From CAIKBL01 sp043734785 (GTDB lineage Bacteria; Pseudomonadota; Gammaproteobacteria; Ga0077536), in the NCBI GenBank assembly GCA_043734785.1, contig JAYTEX010000026.1:1-8078 (forward strand): a DNA stretch of 8,078 nt, given 5' to 3'. Shown piece after piece: positions 1-6,273 of the stretch. A program made the position numbers and the translations under genes. How positions within the stretch are numbered: the stretch's first letter is position 1; every line of letters starts with the position of its first letter. Under the pieces are notes generated by a model that saw nothing but the letters and a program-made list of their open reading frames with translations, was not told the DNA's origin and searched no databases.

Positions 1-22
1 CACAGATACGAAACCCGATCAC

Positions 23-163
23 GTAGGTTGGGGTGAGCCTGCGAAGCCCAACAGTGAGTAGACCAGCTCGCGCGGATACTCGGATTCGCGACAACTCGCC
101 TGACACAGGGGGGCACTCGGTGGATCATTGATGTTGGGGTTCGCGGCGCTCACCCCAACCTAC
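23..163. repeat. Inverted pair of about 31-bp GTAGGTTGGGG-type repeats (MITE- or REP-like)
   Basis: Two near-identical units lie in opposite orientation at 23-53 and 132-163. The outer 16 bases, GTAGGTTGGGGTGAGC at 23-38, are matched perfectly by the reverse complement of 148-163, and the inner parts differ by a few substitutions and one indel. Each unit is also an imperfect palindrome. The right copy has a perfect 8-bp stem (133-140 with 152-159) and an 11-nt loop; the left copy has a 6-bp stem (27-32 with 47-52). Between them are 78 bases with no evident coding potential. The arrangement could be a 141-bp miniature inverted-repeat element or two REP-type units. I see no convincing target-site duplication, so mobility is unproven. 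Transcripts leaving pgm would cross these hairpins, which could give mRNA 3'-end protection or weak termination. Confidence 0.7.
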
Positions 164-184
164 CTTGAACACGCTGCCCGCATG

Positions 185-213
185 CGCTTTGGCGGCGATT
201 GAAGCGATTTTTT
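185..213 (+). terminator. Possible Rho-independent terminator on the plus strand
   Basis: An 8-bp stem (185-192 with 199-206) has five Watson-Crick pairs, CGCTT with AAGCG, extended by three G-T wobbles around a 6-nt loop. One A and then six T residues (208-213) follow on the plus strand. In that orientation it could stop plus-strand transcripts before they run into the convergent pgm gene. No plus-strand gene is visible in the window to its left, and the stem is weak. For pgm itself, on the minus strand, the run lies before the hairpin as A residues, so it is not a classical terminator for pgm. Confidence 0.35.
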
Positions 214-226
214 CAGGGACGACTAA

Positions 227-1867
227 TTAACCCGTAATCACCTGCGTCACCAACGCCTGCGCCTCGGCCTGAATCAGGCGCAGGTGGGCTTCATCGCGGA
301 AACTCTCGGCGTATATCTTGTACACATTTTCGGTCCCCGACGGTCGCGCCGCAAACCAGCCCTGATCAGTCGTGACTTTAAGTCCGCCGATCGCGGCGTG
401 ATTCCCGGGCGCGGTCGTCATCACGCGGGTAATCAGATCACCCGCCAGACGCTCCGCGGTGATCGCGGCAGCGGATAATTGCTTCAGGCGCGCTTTCTGT
501 GCTGGGGTCGCCGGCGCATCAATACGGGCGTAGCACGGCGCGCCAAATTCAGTGACCAACGCTGCATAACAGGCCGCCGGATCGCGGCCCAGCCGCGCGG
601 TGATCTCAGTCGCCAGTAAGGCCAACAGGATGCCATCCTTGTCGGTGGTCCACGGCGATCCGTCCAGCCGCAGGAACGTTGCGCCAGCGCTCTCTTCACC
701 GCCGAATATCAGATCACCGCGCTGCAGGCCTTCGACAAACCATTTGAAGCCGACCGGCACTTCATAGAGCGTGCGCCCCCGTTGCGCGACCACGCGATCG
801 ATCATGCTGCTGCTGACCAGCGTTTTGCCGATCGCCGCGCTGCGCGGCCAGCGGGGGCGATATGTAAGCAGGTAGTCAATCGCCACCGCGAGATAATGAT
901 TCGGGGGTAACAGGCCTGAACCGCGCGTCACAATGCCATGGCGATCGTGATCGGCGTCGCAGGCAAACGCCACATCGTAGCGCGTACTGACGTCGATCAG
1001 TCCTTGCATCACGCAGCGCGACGACGGATCCATGCGCAACTGGCCATCCCAATCGCGCCTCAGAAAGCGGAACGTCGGATCGATCACTGGGTTCACTACC
1101 TCGAGATCAAGCGCATAGCGCGCAGCGATCGCTGGCCAGTAATGCACGCCGGCGCCACCCAATGGATCGACGCCCAATTTGAGGTCGGCCTGCTTAATCA
1201 CCGTAAAGTCGATGGCAGCGCCCAAGTCGTCCACATAGTGACGAATATAATCGCGGCGCTGTGTGGTCGCGGCGCGAAGTGCACGTGAATGGGTCCAGCG
1301 GCGCACCGTCGCCGGCACACGAAGCAATTCATTCGCGCGTGCTTCGATCCAGGTGGTCTCGCTGGTGCCAGCAGGACCGCCATGCGGTGGGTTGTACTTG
1401 AAGCCACCATCCCGTGGCGGATTGTGTGAGGGCGTGATCAGGATCCCGTCCGCGAAACCGCTCGCGCGGTCGCGGTTGTAGGTCAGAATCGCGTGCGAGA
1501 TCACCGGCGTCGGGGTGTATTCATCATTGCTCGCGATAAACACCTGCACGGCATTGGCCGCCAATACTTCGAGCGCCGTCGCGTGGGCCGGAGTTGATAA
1601 CGCGTGCGTATCCATGCCGAGGAACAACGGGCCGCTGATGCCCTGTGCACGGCGGTAGTCACATATTGCCTGCGTGATAGCCAGAATGTGCGCTTCGTTG
1701 AACGCCCCTTCCAGGGCTGACCCGCGATGCCCCGAAGTGCCGAACGCGACCCTTTGAGCGGGATCCCCTGGATCGGGGGATGTGGTGTAGTAGGCCGTCA
1801 CCAAGCGCGGAATATCGATCAGATCTTGCACGTCCGGCAGGTGGCCGGCGGCGGGATGGGTGGTCAT
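227..1867 (-). CDS. pgm: Phosphoglucomutase, alpha-D-glucose-phosphate-specific
   Basis: This enzyme interconverts glucose 1-phosphate and glucose 6-phosphate in the cytoplasm, linking glycolysis to UDP-glucose, glycogen and surface polysaccharide synthesis. From the ATG at 1867 it is 546 aa, the usual length of the E. coli-type family. All four hallmark regions of the alpha-D-phosphohexomutase superfamily are visible: the catalytic phosphoserine loop TPSHNP (Ser about 147), the metal-binding loop DADHDR (Asp 304, 306, 308), the sugar-binding loop GGEESAG (about 390-396), and the C-terminal phosphate-binding loop RPSGTENVYK (about 508-517). The N-terminal motif FGTSGHRGSA is also present. An in-frame TTG at 1888 would add seven residues; the ATG is preferred because TTG starts are rare and the length then fits the family. 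No clear Shine-Dalgarno sequence precedes either start. The gene is intact and diverges from the ABC transporter gene. The assignment is firm. Confidence 0.96.
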   Translation of the reverse strand: MTTHPAAGHLPDVQDLIDIPRLVTAYYTTSPDPGDPAQRVAFGTSGHRGSALEGAFNEAHILAITQAICDYRRAQGISGPLFLGMDTHALSTPAHATALEVLAANAVQVFIASNDEYTPTPVISHAILTYNRDRASGFADGILITPSHNPPRDGGFKYNPPHGGPAGTSETTWIEARANELLRVPATVRRWTHSRALRAATTQRRDYIRHYVDDLGAAIDFTVIKQADLKLGVDPLGGAGVHYWPAIAARYALDLEVVNPVIDPTFRFLRRDWDGQLRMDPSSRCVMQGLIDVSTRYDVAFACDADHDRHGIVTRGSGLLPPNHYLAVAIDYLLTYRPRWPRSAAIGKTLVSSSMIDRVVAQRGRTLYEVPVGFKWFVEGLQRGDLIFGGEESAGATFLRLDGSPWTTDKDGILLALLATEITARLGRDPAACYAALVTEFGAPCYARIDAPATPAQKARLKQLSAAAITAERLAGDLITRVMTTAPGNHAAIGGLKVTTDQGWFAARPSGTENVYKIYAESFRDEAHLRLIQAEAQALVTQVITG

Positions 1868-1951
1868 AATCGGGGGACTCGAAACCAATGAGATTGGCAG
1901 AAGCTTAACTCACCTCGCGCGCCGCCCGCGTGATTTTCGCCGAAATTCCTT
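1868..1951. promoter_or_regulatory. Divergent intergenic region with a CCAAT-GAG-ATTGG palindrome
   Basis: These 84 bases separate the pgm start from the ABC transporter start and must hold the 5' ends of both transcripts unless promoters lie inside the genes. I could not pick out a confident -35/-10 pair on either strand. The only clear structure is a 13-bp inverted repeat at 1885-1897 with perfect 5-bp arms and a 3-nt centre. It sits 18 bp before the pgm ATG, where a regulator or an mRNA hairpin could act. A palindrome this short may be chance. Confidence 0.35.
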
Positions 1952-3727
1952 ATGCCACCAATCGATCCCGCCAAGCGTCGAGCGCCCTCCAAGGAGCTGC
2001 GCCATCTGCGGATGCTCTGGCGTTACGTGCGGCCCTACCGCTGGCGAATAGCAGGCGCGGCGGTCGCGCTGATTTTCGCTGCAGGCAGCGTGCTCGCGAT
2101 CGGGCAGGGGCTGCGCCTCGTCATCGATCACGGAATCGCGCGCGGCAACCCGGGATTTCTGGACCGCGCTTTGCTAGGTTTGCTGGCGGTCGTGACCGTG
2201 ATGTCCGCCGCGACTTATTGCCGCTTCTATCTGGTTACTTGGCTGGGTGAACGGGTCACCGCCGATATCCGGCAAGGAGTTTTCGATCATCTGCTTGGGT
2301 TGTCGCCCGTTTTTTTCGACGACACGCGCACCGGCGAAATCATTTCCCGCTTGACCAACGATACGGCCCTGCTCGAGGTGGTCGTCGGCTCATCTGCCTC
2401 CTTCGCGCTGCGCAATCTATTGCTGATGATGGGGGCCCTGGTGATGCTCGCGATTACCTCGCTGAAACTCACCGCCCTGGTTTTGACTGGCATTCCCGTG
2501 GTGTTCTTGCCGATCATCGTTTTTGGCCGCCGGGTCCGCGGTCTATCGCGACAAAGCCAGGATCGAATTGCCGAGGTCGCGGCGTACGTCGATGAGACCC
2601 TGCATGAAATCAGAACGGTGCAGGCCTACGCGCACGAAGCGCTCGACCGCGACCGTTTCGGCACCCGGGTCGAGTCTCAGTTCGCCACCGCCCGGAGCCG
2701 GATCAAGATCCGCGCGCTGATGATCACCCAGGTCTTGTTCCTGGCTTTCAGCGGGATTGGCGCGATCCTCTGGATCGGTGGCCACGACGTGGTGGCGGGG
2801 CGGATTTCGGGCGGCGATCTGTCCGCATTCGTGTTCTATGCTGTGCTGGTCGCGGGTGCAGTGGGTGCGATCGCGGAAGTCATGGGCGATCTCCAGCGCG
2901 CGGCTGGTGCCGCGGAACGCCTGCTCGAATTGCTTGCGACTGAGGCCGCAATCGCCGCGCCCGCCCTCGCCCAGGTATTCATTCCTCCGGTCTTAGGCGC
3001 GATTGAATTCTCACACGTGACATTTGCCTATCCCGCGCGTCCCGAGGTACCCGCGTTGCAGGAGATTTCGCTCAATGTCGCTGCGGGTGAGAAAGTCGCA
3101 CTGGTCGGGCCGTCCGGTGCCGGCAAGACCACGTTGTTTCAATTGCTGTTGCGCTTCTACGACCCTACCGCTGGCATCGTGCGCGTCGAGAATATCGATC
3201 TCCGCCATCTGGAGCCGCAGGAGGTTCGCCGCGCCTTCGCGCTGGTGCCGCAAGAGCCCGTCATCTTCGCGACCACCGTCGCGGACAACGTGCGCTATGC
3301 GCGGCCCGAGGCCAGCGATGAGGCGGTCATCGCCGCCTGTCATGCAGCTTACGCGTGGGAATTCATCGAGCGTCTCCCAAATGGCATCCAAACCGAACTG
3401 GGCGAGCGCGGCGTACGGCTCTCTGGCGGCCAGAAGCAACGCCTCGCGATCGCGAGAGCCGTGCTCGCCGAGCGACCCATTCTGTTGCTGGACGAAGCCA
3501 CCAGCAGTCTCGATGCTGAATCCGAGCGCCTGGTACAGATGGCAATGGCCGAACTCATGCGCGGCCATACCACCTTGATCATCGCTCATCGTCTCGCTAC
3601 CGTGCAGAACGTGGATCGCATCGTGGTACTCGACCACGGGCGGATTGTGGAACAAGGAACGCATGCAACCTTGATGGCACATAACGGCCTGTATGCGAAA
3701 CTGGCAGCATTGCAATTCGGCTTTTGA
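1952..3727 (+). CDS. ABC exporter half-transporter, fused permease and ATPase, MsbA-related
   Basis: This is a type IV ABC exporter half-transporter that should homodimerise in the inner membrane and use ATP to move a hydrophobic or lipid-like substrate outward. The 591-aa protein has a six-helix transmembrane domain (roughly residues 33-310) and then a nucleotide-binding domain (about 349-591). In the ATPase domain I see the A-loop Tyr 360, Walker A GPSGAGKTT (386-394), Q-loop Gln 434 in VPQEPVIF, signature LSGGQ (490-494), Walker B ILLLDEA with catalytic Glu 515, and switch His 546, all intact. The N-terminal stretch RMLWRYVRPYRWRI resembles the MsbA-related proteobacterial subfamily rather than MsbA itself, so I give no gene symbol. 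The substrate cannot be read from sequence. The ATG at 1952 has only a weak ribosome binding site; Met 21 is a less likely alternative start. It is probably co-transcribed with the oxidoreductase gene 18 bp downstream. Confidence 0.93.
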   Translation: MPPIDPAKRRAPSKELRHLRMLWRYVRPYRWRIAGAAVALIFAAGSVLAIGQGLRLVIDHGIARGNPGFLDRALLGLLAVVTVMSAATYCRFYLVTWLGERVTADIRQGVFDHLLGLSPVFFDDTRTGEIISRLTNDTALLEVVVGSSASFALRNLLLMMGALVMLAITSLKLTALVLTGIPVVFLPIIVFGRRVRGLSRQSQDRIAEVAAYVDETLHEIRTVQAYAHEALDRDRFGTRVESQFATARSRIKIRALMITQVLFLAFSGIGAILWIGGHDVVAGRISGGDLSAFVFYAVLVAGAVGAIAEVMGDLQRAAGAAERLLELLATEAAIAAPALAQVFIPPVLGAIEFSHVTFAYPARPEVPALQEISLNVAAGEKVALVGPSGAGKTTLFQLLLRFYDPTAGIVRVENIDLRHLEPQEVRRAFALVPQEPVIFATTVADNVRYARPEASDEAVIAACHAAYAWEFIERLPNGIQTELGERGVRLSGGQKQRLAIARAVLAERPILLLDEATSSLDAESERLVQMAMAELMRGHTTLIIAHRLATVQNVDRIVVLDHGRIVEQGTHATLMAHNGLYAKLAALQFGF

Positions 3728-3732
3728 ATAAT

Positions 3733-3738
3733 AGAGGG
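3733..3738 (+). promoter_or_regulatory. Ribosome binding site of the LLM oxidoreductase gene
   Basis: AGAGGG lies in the 18-bp gap after the ABC transporter stop, seven bases before the ATG at 3746. It is the clearest Shine-Dalgarno sequence in the window. It fixes the start of the oxidoreductase and suggests independent ribosome entry on a shared transcript. Confidence 0.75.
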
Positions 3739-3745
3739 TAATTCA

Positions 3746-4816
3746 ATGGACTTCGGATTCGTCTTCATGGGCTCGGTCAAAGTGGCTAAACAGGTCAAGC
3801 ACGCGGAAGATCGTGGTTATTCTCACGCGTGGTTGTACGACTCTCAGATGCTCGCGAGTGAAGTCTATGCCTCGCTTGCGCTATGTGCGGCCGGCACGAA
3901 CCGGATCAAGCTCGGCCCGGGGGTGACCAACCCCAAGTCGCGCATTGCACCTCTGACGGCTTGCGGCATGGCGAGCATCAATGAGCTTGCGCCGGGGCGC
4001 ACCATCCTCGGCATCGGGACCGGCAATACGACCCGCCGTACACTCGGCATGCCAGCGGCGCGTCTTGATGAGCTGCGCGATCATATCCAGGTATGTCAGG
4101 GGCTGTTCAAAGGCGGGCTCACGGATTACTCGGAAGGCGATCGCCACCGTAAGATTAAATTCCTGAACCCGGATATGGGCTACATCAATATCAAGGACGA
4201 AATCCCGGTCTATATTGCCGCGAGCGGCCCGAAAGTCGCACAGATGGCGGGCGAGATCGCCGATGGCGTGATCCTATTCGGCGCCGTGGATCCCTCCATC
4301 ATCAAATGGATGGTGGCTAACGTGAAGGAAGGCGCGCGCAAAGCGGGTCGCGATCCGGATAAGGTCTATGTGCTGTCGATGACCGCGTTTTACTTGACCA
4401 AGCACACGAAGGACATCGCGAGCCGCGAGGTGCGCGAAGCCGTCGGGCCGATGGTCGCCTCGAGTAGCAATATCTTCGCACTCTCGACTTATAAAAACCC
4501 GGAAGTCCTGCCGGCCGATTTCCGCGCGGAGCTGAGCGCGTTTACCAATGTCTACAAGGAGCCCGATGCACCGGTAGAGACGCGCCATATCAAGCTCTAC
4601 AGCGGCTATCTGCAGAAACTGCGACCGGAACACGAAGCCTTGATGACCGAGAAAATCATGCGCGCCACGACCTTGGTCGGCACCAAAGACGAGGTGATCG
4701 AATCAATTCGCCAGATGCAGGCGGCCGGCGTGCACCAGGTCGCCGTACAGCCGATCCTCGATACGAGTGCGACGATCGATCAATTCGCGAATGAGATTAT
4801 GCCGGCGTTTCAGTGA
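3746..4816 (+). CDS. LLM class flavin-dependent oxidoreductase (luciferase-like / Mer-like)
   Basis: This 356-aa protein belongs to the bacterial luciferase-like monooxygenase superfamily: TIM-barrel enzymes that use reduced FMN or coenzyme F420, including methylene-tetrahydromethanopterin reductases. Supporting stretches are the N-terminal strand MDFGFVF, AEDRGYSHAWLYDS (20-33), the core LAPGRTILGIGTGNT (81-95), IPVYIAASGPK (153-163), IADGVIL (171-177), and the C-terminal LVGTKDEVIESI (310-321). The length is normal and there is no signal peptide, so it should be cytoplasmic. Cofactor and substrate are not readable. Many proteobacterial members are annotated as F420-dependent by homology alone, so FMN is equally possible. 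It lies 18 bp after the ABC exporter gene and is probably in the same operon, but no known pathway links the two. It converges with the SapC-family gene across 50 bp. Confidence 0.9.
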   Translation: MDFGFVFMGSVKVAKQVKHAEDRGYSHAWLYDSQMLASEVYASLALCAAGTNRIKLGPGVTNPKSRIAPLTACGMASINELAPGRTILGIGTGNTTRRTLGMPAARLDELRDHIQVCQGLFKGGLTDYSEGDRHRKIKFLNPDMGYINIKDEIPVYIAASGPKVAQMAGEIADGVILFGAVDPSIIKWMVANVKEGARKAGRDPDKVYVLSMTAFYLTKHTKDIASREVREAVGPMVASSSNIFALSTYKNPEVLPADFRAELSAFTNVYKEPDAPVETRHIKLYSGYLQKLRPEHEALMTEKIMRATTLVGTKDEVIESIRQMQAAGVHQVAVQPILDTSATIDQFANEIMPAFQ

Positions 4817-4866
4817 GTCACGGCTTGAAGATGATGCATCGCCCCGAAACTCCGGGATGAAGGTGC
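4817..4866. other. Short convergent intergenic region without a clear terminator
   Basis: This 50-bp gap separates the stop codons of the oxidoreductase (plus) and SapC-family (minus) genes. It holds an 8-bp palindrome GATGCATC (4833-4840) and a weak 4-bp stem (4843-4846 with 4853-4856). Neither has a T-run on either strand, so I see no Rho-independent terminator. Termination may be Rho-dependent, or the two transcripts may overlap. Confidence 0.4.
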
Positions 4867-5586
4867 TTAGACCGCGGGTTGCTTGAGCAAATGATGAAAA
4901 TTATCGAGCGACATCAAATGTGCATAAATCCGCGACAAGCTTCCGTCGCGCACTAGCGCCGTGAGGTGGTCGGGCGCGAGCGCCTGCAGCGCGTCTTCCT
5001 TGACGCGAAACATGCCGTTGATTCGGACATGTCTGCCCTGCGTGGGGTTGATGTCGGCGTCGAAACTCTCGATGAGGCCGAGTGAGTCGAGCCGTGCGCA
5101 GAAAATTTGCGTGTGAGTTTGCGCGGTATCGAACGCTTCGATCAAGCGCTGCAGTTCGCGCCAATACGCCGTCGGCTCGCCGCGCGCGTCGAACAAGTGC
5201 GGCGGCGTGTCCGCCAGTCCCGCTTCATCAATGCAGATGACGGTCTTCGCCTCACCGCGATCGCGCGCCCGAATCGTCGCGAACGGATAGCGGCGCACAT
5301 AGGCGGGGCAGTACCGCGCCTGCAGCCAGTCGCCCTGTTCATCCACCCAGAAGTTTTGACCCGGCTCCGGTCCAACCACGGCGAAGGGGTGCAGCGTACC
5401 TTGCGTATCGCGCGCGAAGATGATCGGGTAGTGGCGTGCGGCTGCGATAAATTCGGCAACCGTCAGGTAGATCGTGTGTAACTTTGCAGCGAACCGGCGC
5501 GCGTTATCGCCTACCCCTTTGCCCCGGTGCTTGAGCTTGTCGAGTACCGCCAGGCCTTGGTAGCCCGGCGGCGCGACCAAGTTCAT
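4867..5586 (-). CDS. SapC family protein
   Basis: This 239-aa protein matches the SapC family, whose members are about 250 aa and named after a protein linked to the Campylobacter fetus surface layer; the biochemical role of most members is unknown. Family-like stretches are the N-terminal TIYLTVAEFIAAARHYPIIF (38-57), FAVVGPEPGQNFWVDEQGDW (68-87), the segment YCPAYVRRYPFA (92-103), VICIDEAGL (116-124) and the C-terminal INGMFRVKEDAL (189-200). There is no signal peptide or transmembrane segment, so it may stay in the cytoplasm or need another export route. The ATG at 5586 directly follows the FecR stop codon (TAAATG) and has no good Shine-Dalgarno sequence, which points to translational coupling as the last gene of the minus-strand operon. 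Role inferred from context only: assembly, synthesis or modification of the surface protein encoded upstream. Confidence 0.88.
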   Translation of the reverse strand: MNLVAPPGYQGLAVLDKLKHRGKGVGDNARRFAAKLHTIYLTVAEFIAAARHYPIIFARDTQGTLHPFAVVGPEPGQNFWVDEQGDWLQARYCPAYVRRYPFATIRARDRGEAKTVICIDEAGLADTPPHLFDARGEPTAYWRELQRLIEAFDTAQTHTQIFCARLDSLGLIESFDADINPTQGRHVRINGMFRVKEDALQALAPDHLTALVRDGSLSRIYAHLMSLDNFHHLLKQPAV

Positions 5587-5589
5587 TTA
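5584..5589 (-). promoter_or_regulatory. Abutting stop/start TAAATG (FecR-domain gene to SapC-family gene)
   Basis: The stop codon of the FecR-domain gene (TAA, 5589-5587) is followed with no spacer by the ATG of the SapC-family gene (5586-5584). No strong Shine-Dalgarno sequence lies in the preceding bases. This is a typical reinitiation junction and ties expression of the two genes together. Confidence 0.7.
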
Positions 5590-6273
5590 CAGGCAATCTG
5601 CCGGGTCGGCCGAGGGTGTGGGATCCGCATTCAAGGGATTGCTCGGCGCGTTGAATTCGATTGTTTCTGGCGCGCCATCGGGCGGTTTGAAGCCCGCTTC
5701 ACCTTGCTCGAACTCGATCCCATCCACGTCAATCGCGCCGTCGTGCACTTTGAAGTACAGGCCTTCATTGCTATCAGGTGCATCCGGACAGCCCGACGTG
5801 CAATCCATCACCTCCAGATCCGTTCCGCGGATCCCGATCGTGGCCACAGAAGTGCGATAGGTGACACTGGCGGGTCGGAGCCGACCGATTGCCCCCGTGA
5901 CCGCACGGAAGCCGCCTTTGAGCAGGCTGAAGACACTGCGGTTATCAGTGGCATTCTCGACGAAGCGGTACTCCGCAATCTGAAAGCGCGTGTTCGGTCG
6001 CAGCACGATGAACGCGCCATCCGCCAGTTTCATCCGCACGAAGCTGTTCTGACTCGTCACCACGGTTTCGCCGGCGTTGACCGGGCTGTTCTGCTGGAGT
6101 GCGCGGATGTCGCCGTCGAGCGTGGCGGCCGATGCGCGACCCGTCATTTTCATCACTGCGCCCGCCGATGGCGCCGCATGGCTCACGCAAGCCCAGGCGA
6201 GGAGAGGTGCCAGCATCGCGCAACGCCAAACCCCACGAAACCGGTTGTTATTGCGCACGGTAGGCGTCCTCAT
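5587..6273 (-). CDS. Secreted FecR-domain protein
   Basis: This 228-aa protein has an N-terminal signal peptide: basic residues at 7-17, a hydrophobic core at about 19-30, and a likely cleavage site SHA|AP after residue 33. A FecR domain follows: VNAGETVVTSQNSFVRMKL (65-83), GAFIVLRPNTRFQI (86-99), FSLLKGGFRAVTG (115-127) and the signature TSVATIGIRGTDLEV (141-155). Classical FecR proteins are membrane-anchored anti-sigma regulators. This one has no anchor after the signal peptide and no sigma-factor gene nearby, so it more likely belongs to the exported FecR-domain proteins found beside large surface proteins. The C-terminus is Pro/Asp-rich, with mature cysteines at 158, 162 and 227. The ATG overlaps the exoprotein stop as ATGA; Met 20 is an unlikely alternative start because it would remove the basic n-region. 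Confidence 0.88.
   Translation of the reverse strand: MRTPTVRNNNRFRGVWRCAMLAPLLAWACVSHAAPSAGAVMKMTGRASAATLDGDIRALQQNSPVNAGETVVTSQNSFVRMKLADGAFIVLRPNTRFQIAEYRFVENATDNRSVFSLLKGGFRAVTGAIGRLRPASVTYRTSVATIGIRGTDLEVMDCTSGCPDAPDSNEGLYFKVHDGAIDVDGIEFEQGEAGFKPPDGAPETIEFNAPSNPLNADPTPSADPADCL
6270..6273 (-). promoter_or_regulatory. ATGA stop/start overlap (exoprotein to FecR-domain gene)
   Basis: The TGA stop of the exoprotein gene (6272-6270) overlaps the ATG of the FecR-domain gene (6273-6271) in a 4-base ATGA. No strong Shine-Dalgarno sequence precedes the ATG, so the second gene is probably translated by ribosomes terminating on the first, coupling the amounts of the two proteins. Confidence 0.75.

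Noticed and set aside
54..131. A possible RNA gene or small ORF between the inverted repeats
   Set aside because: I found no tRNA-like arms or T-loop sequence, no convincing start with a ribosome binding site, and no coding bias.
3011..3715. A 234-codon open frame on the minus strand opposite the ATPase domain of the ABC transporter
   Set aside because: It lies wholly inside the exporter gene, whose ATPase motifs are all intact in the other frame. No domain is recognisable, so it is a shadow frame.
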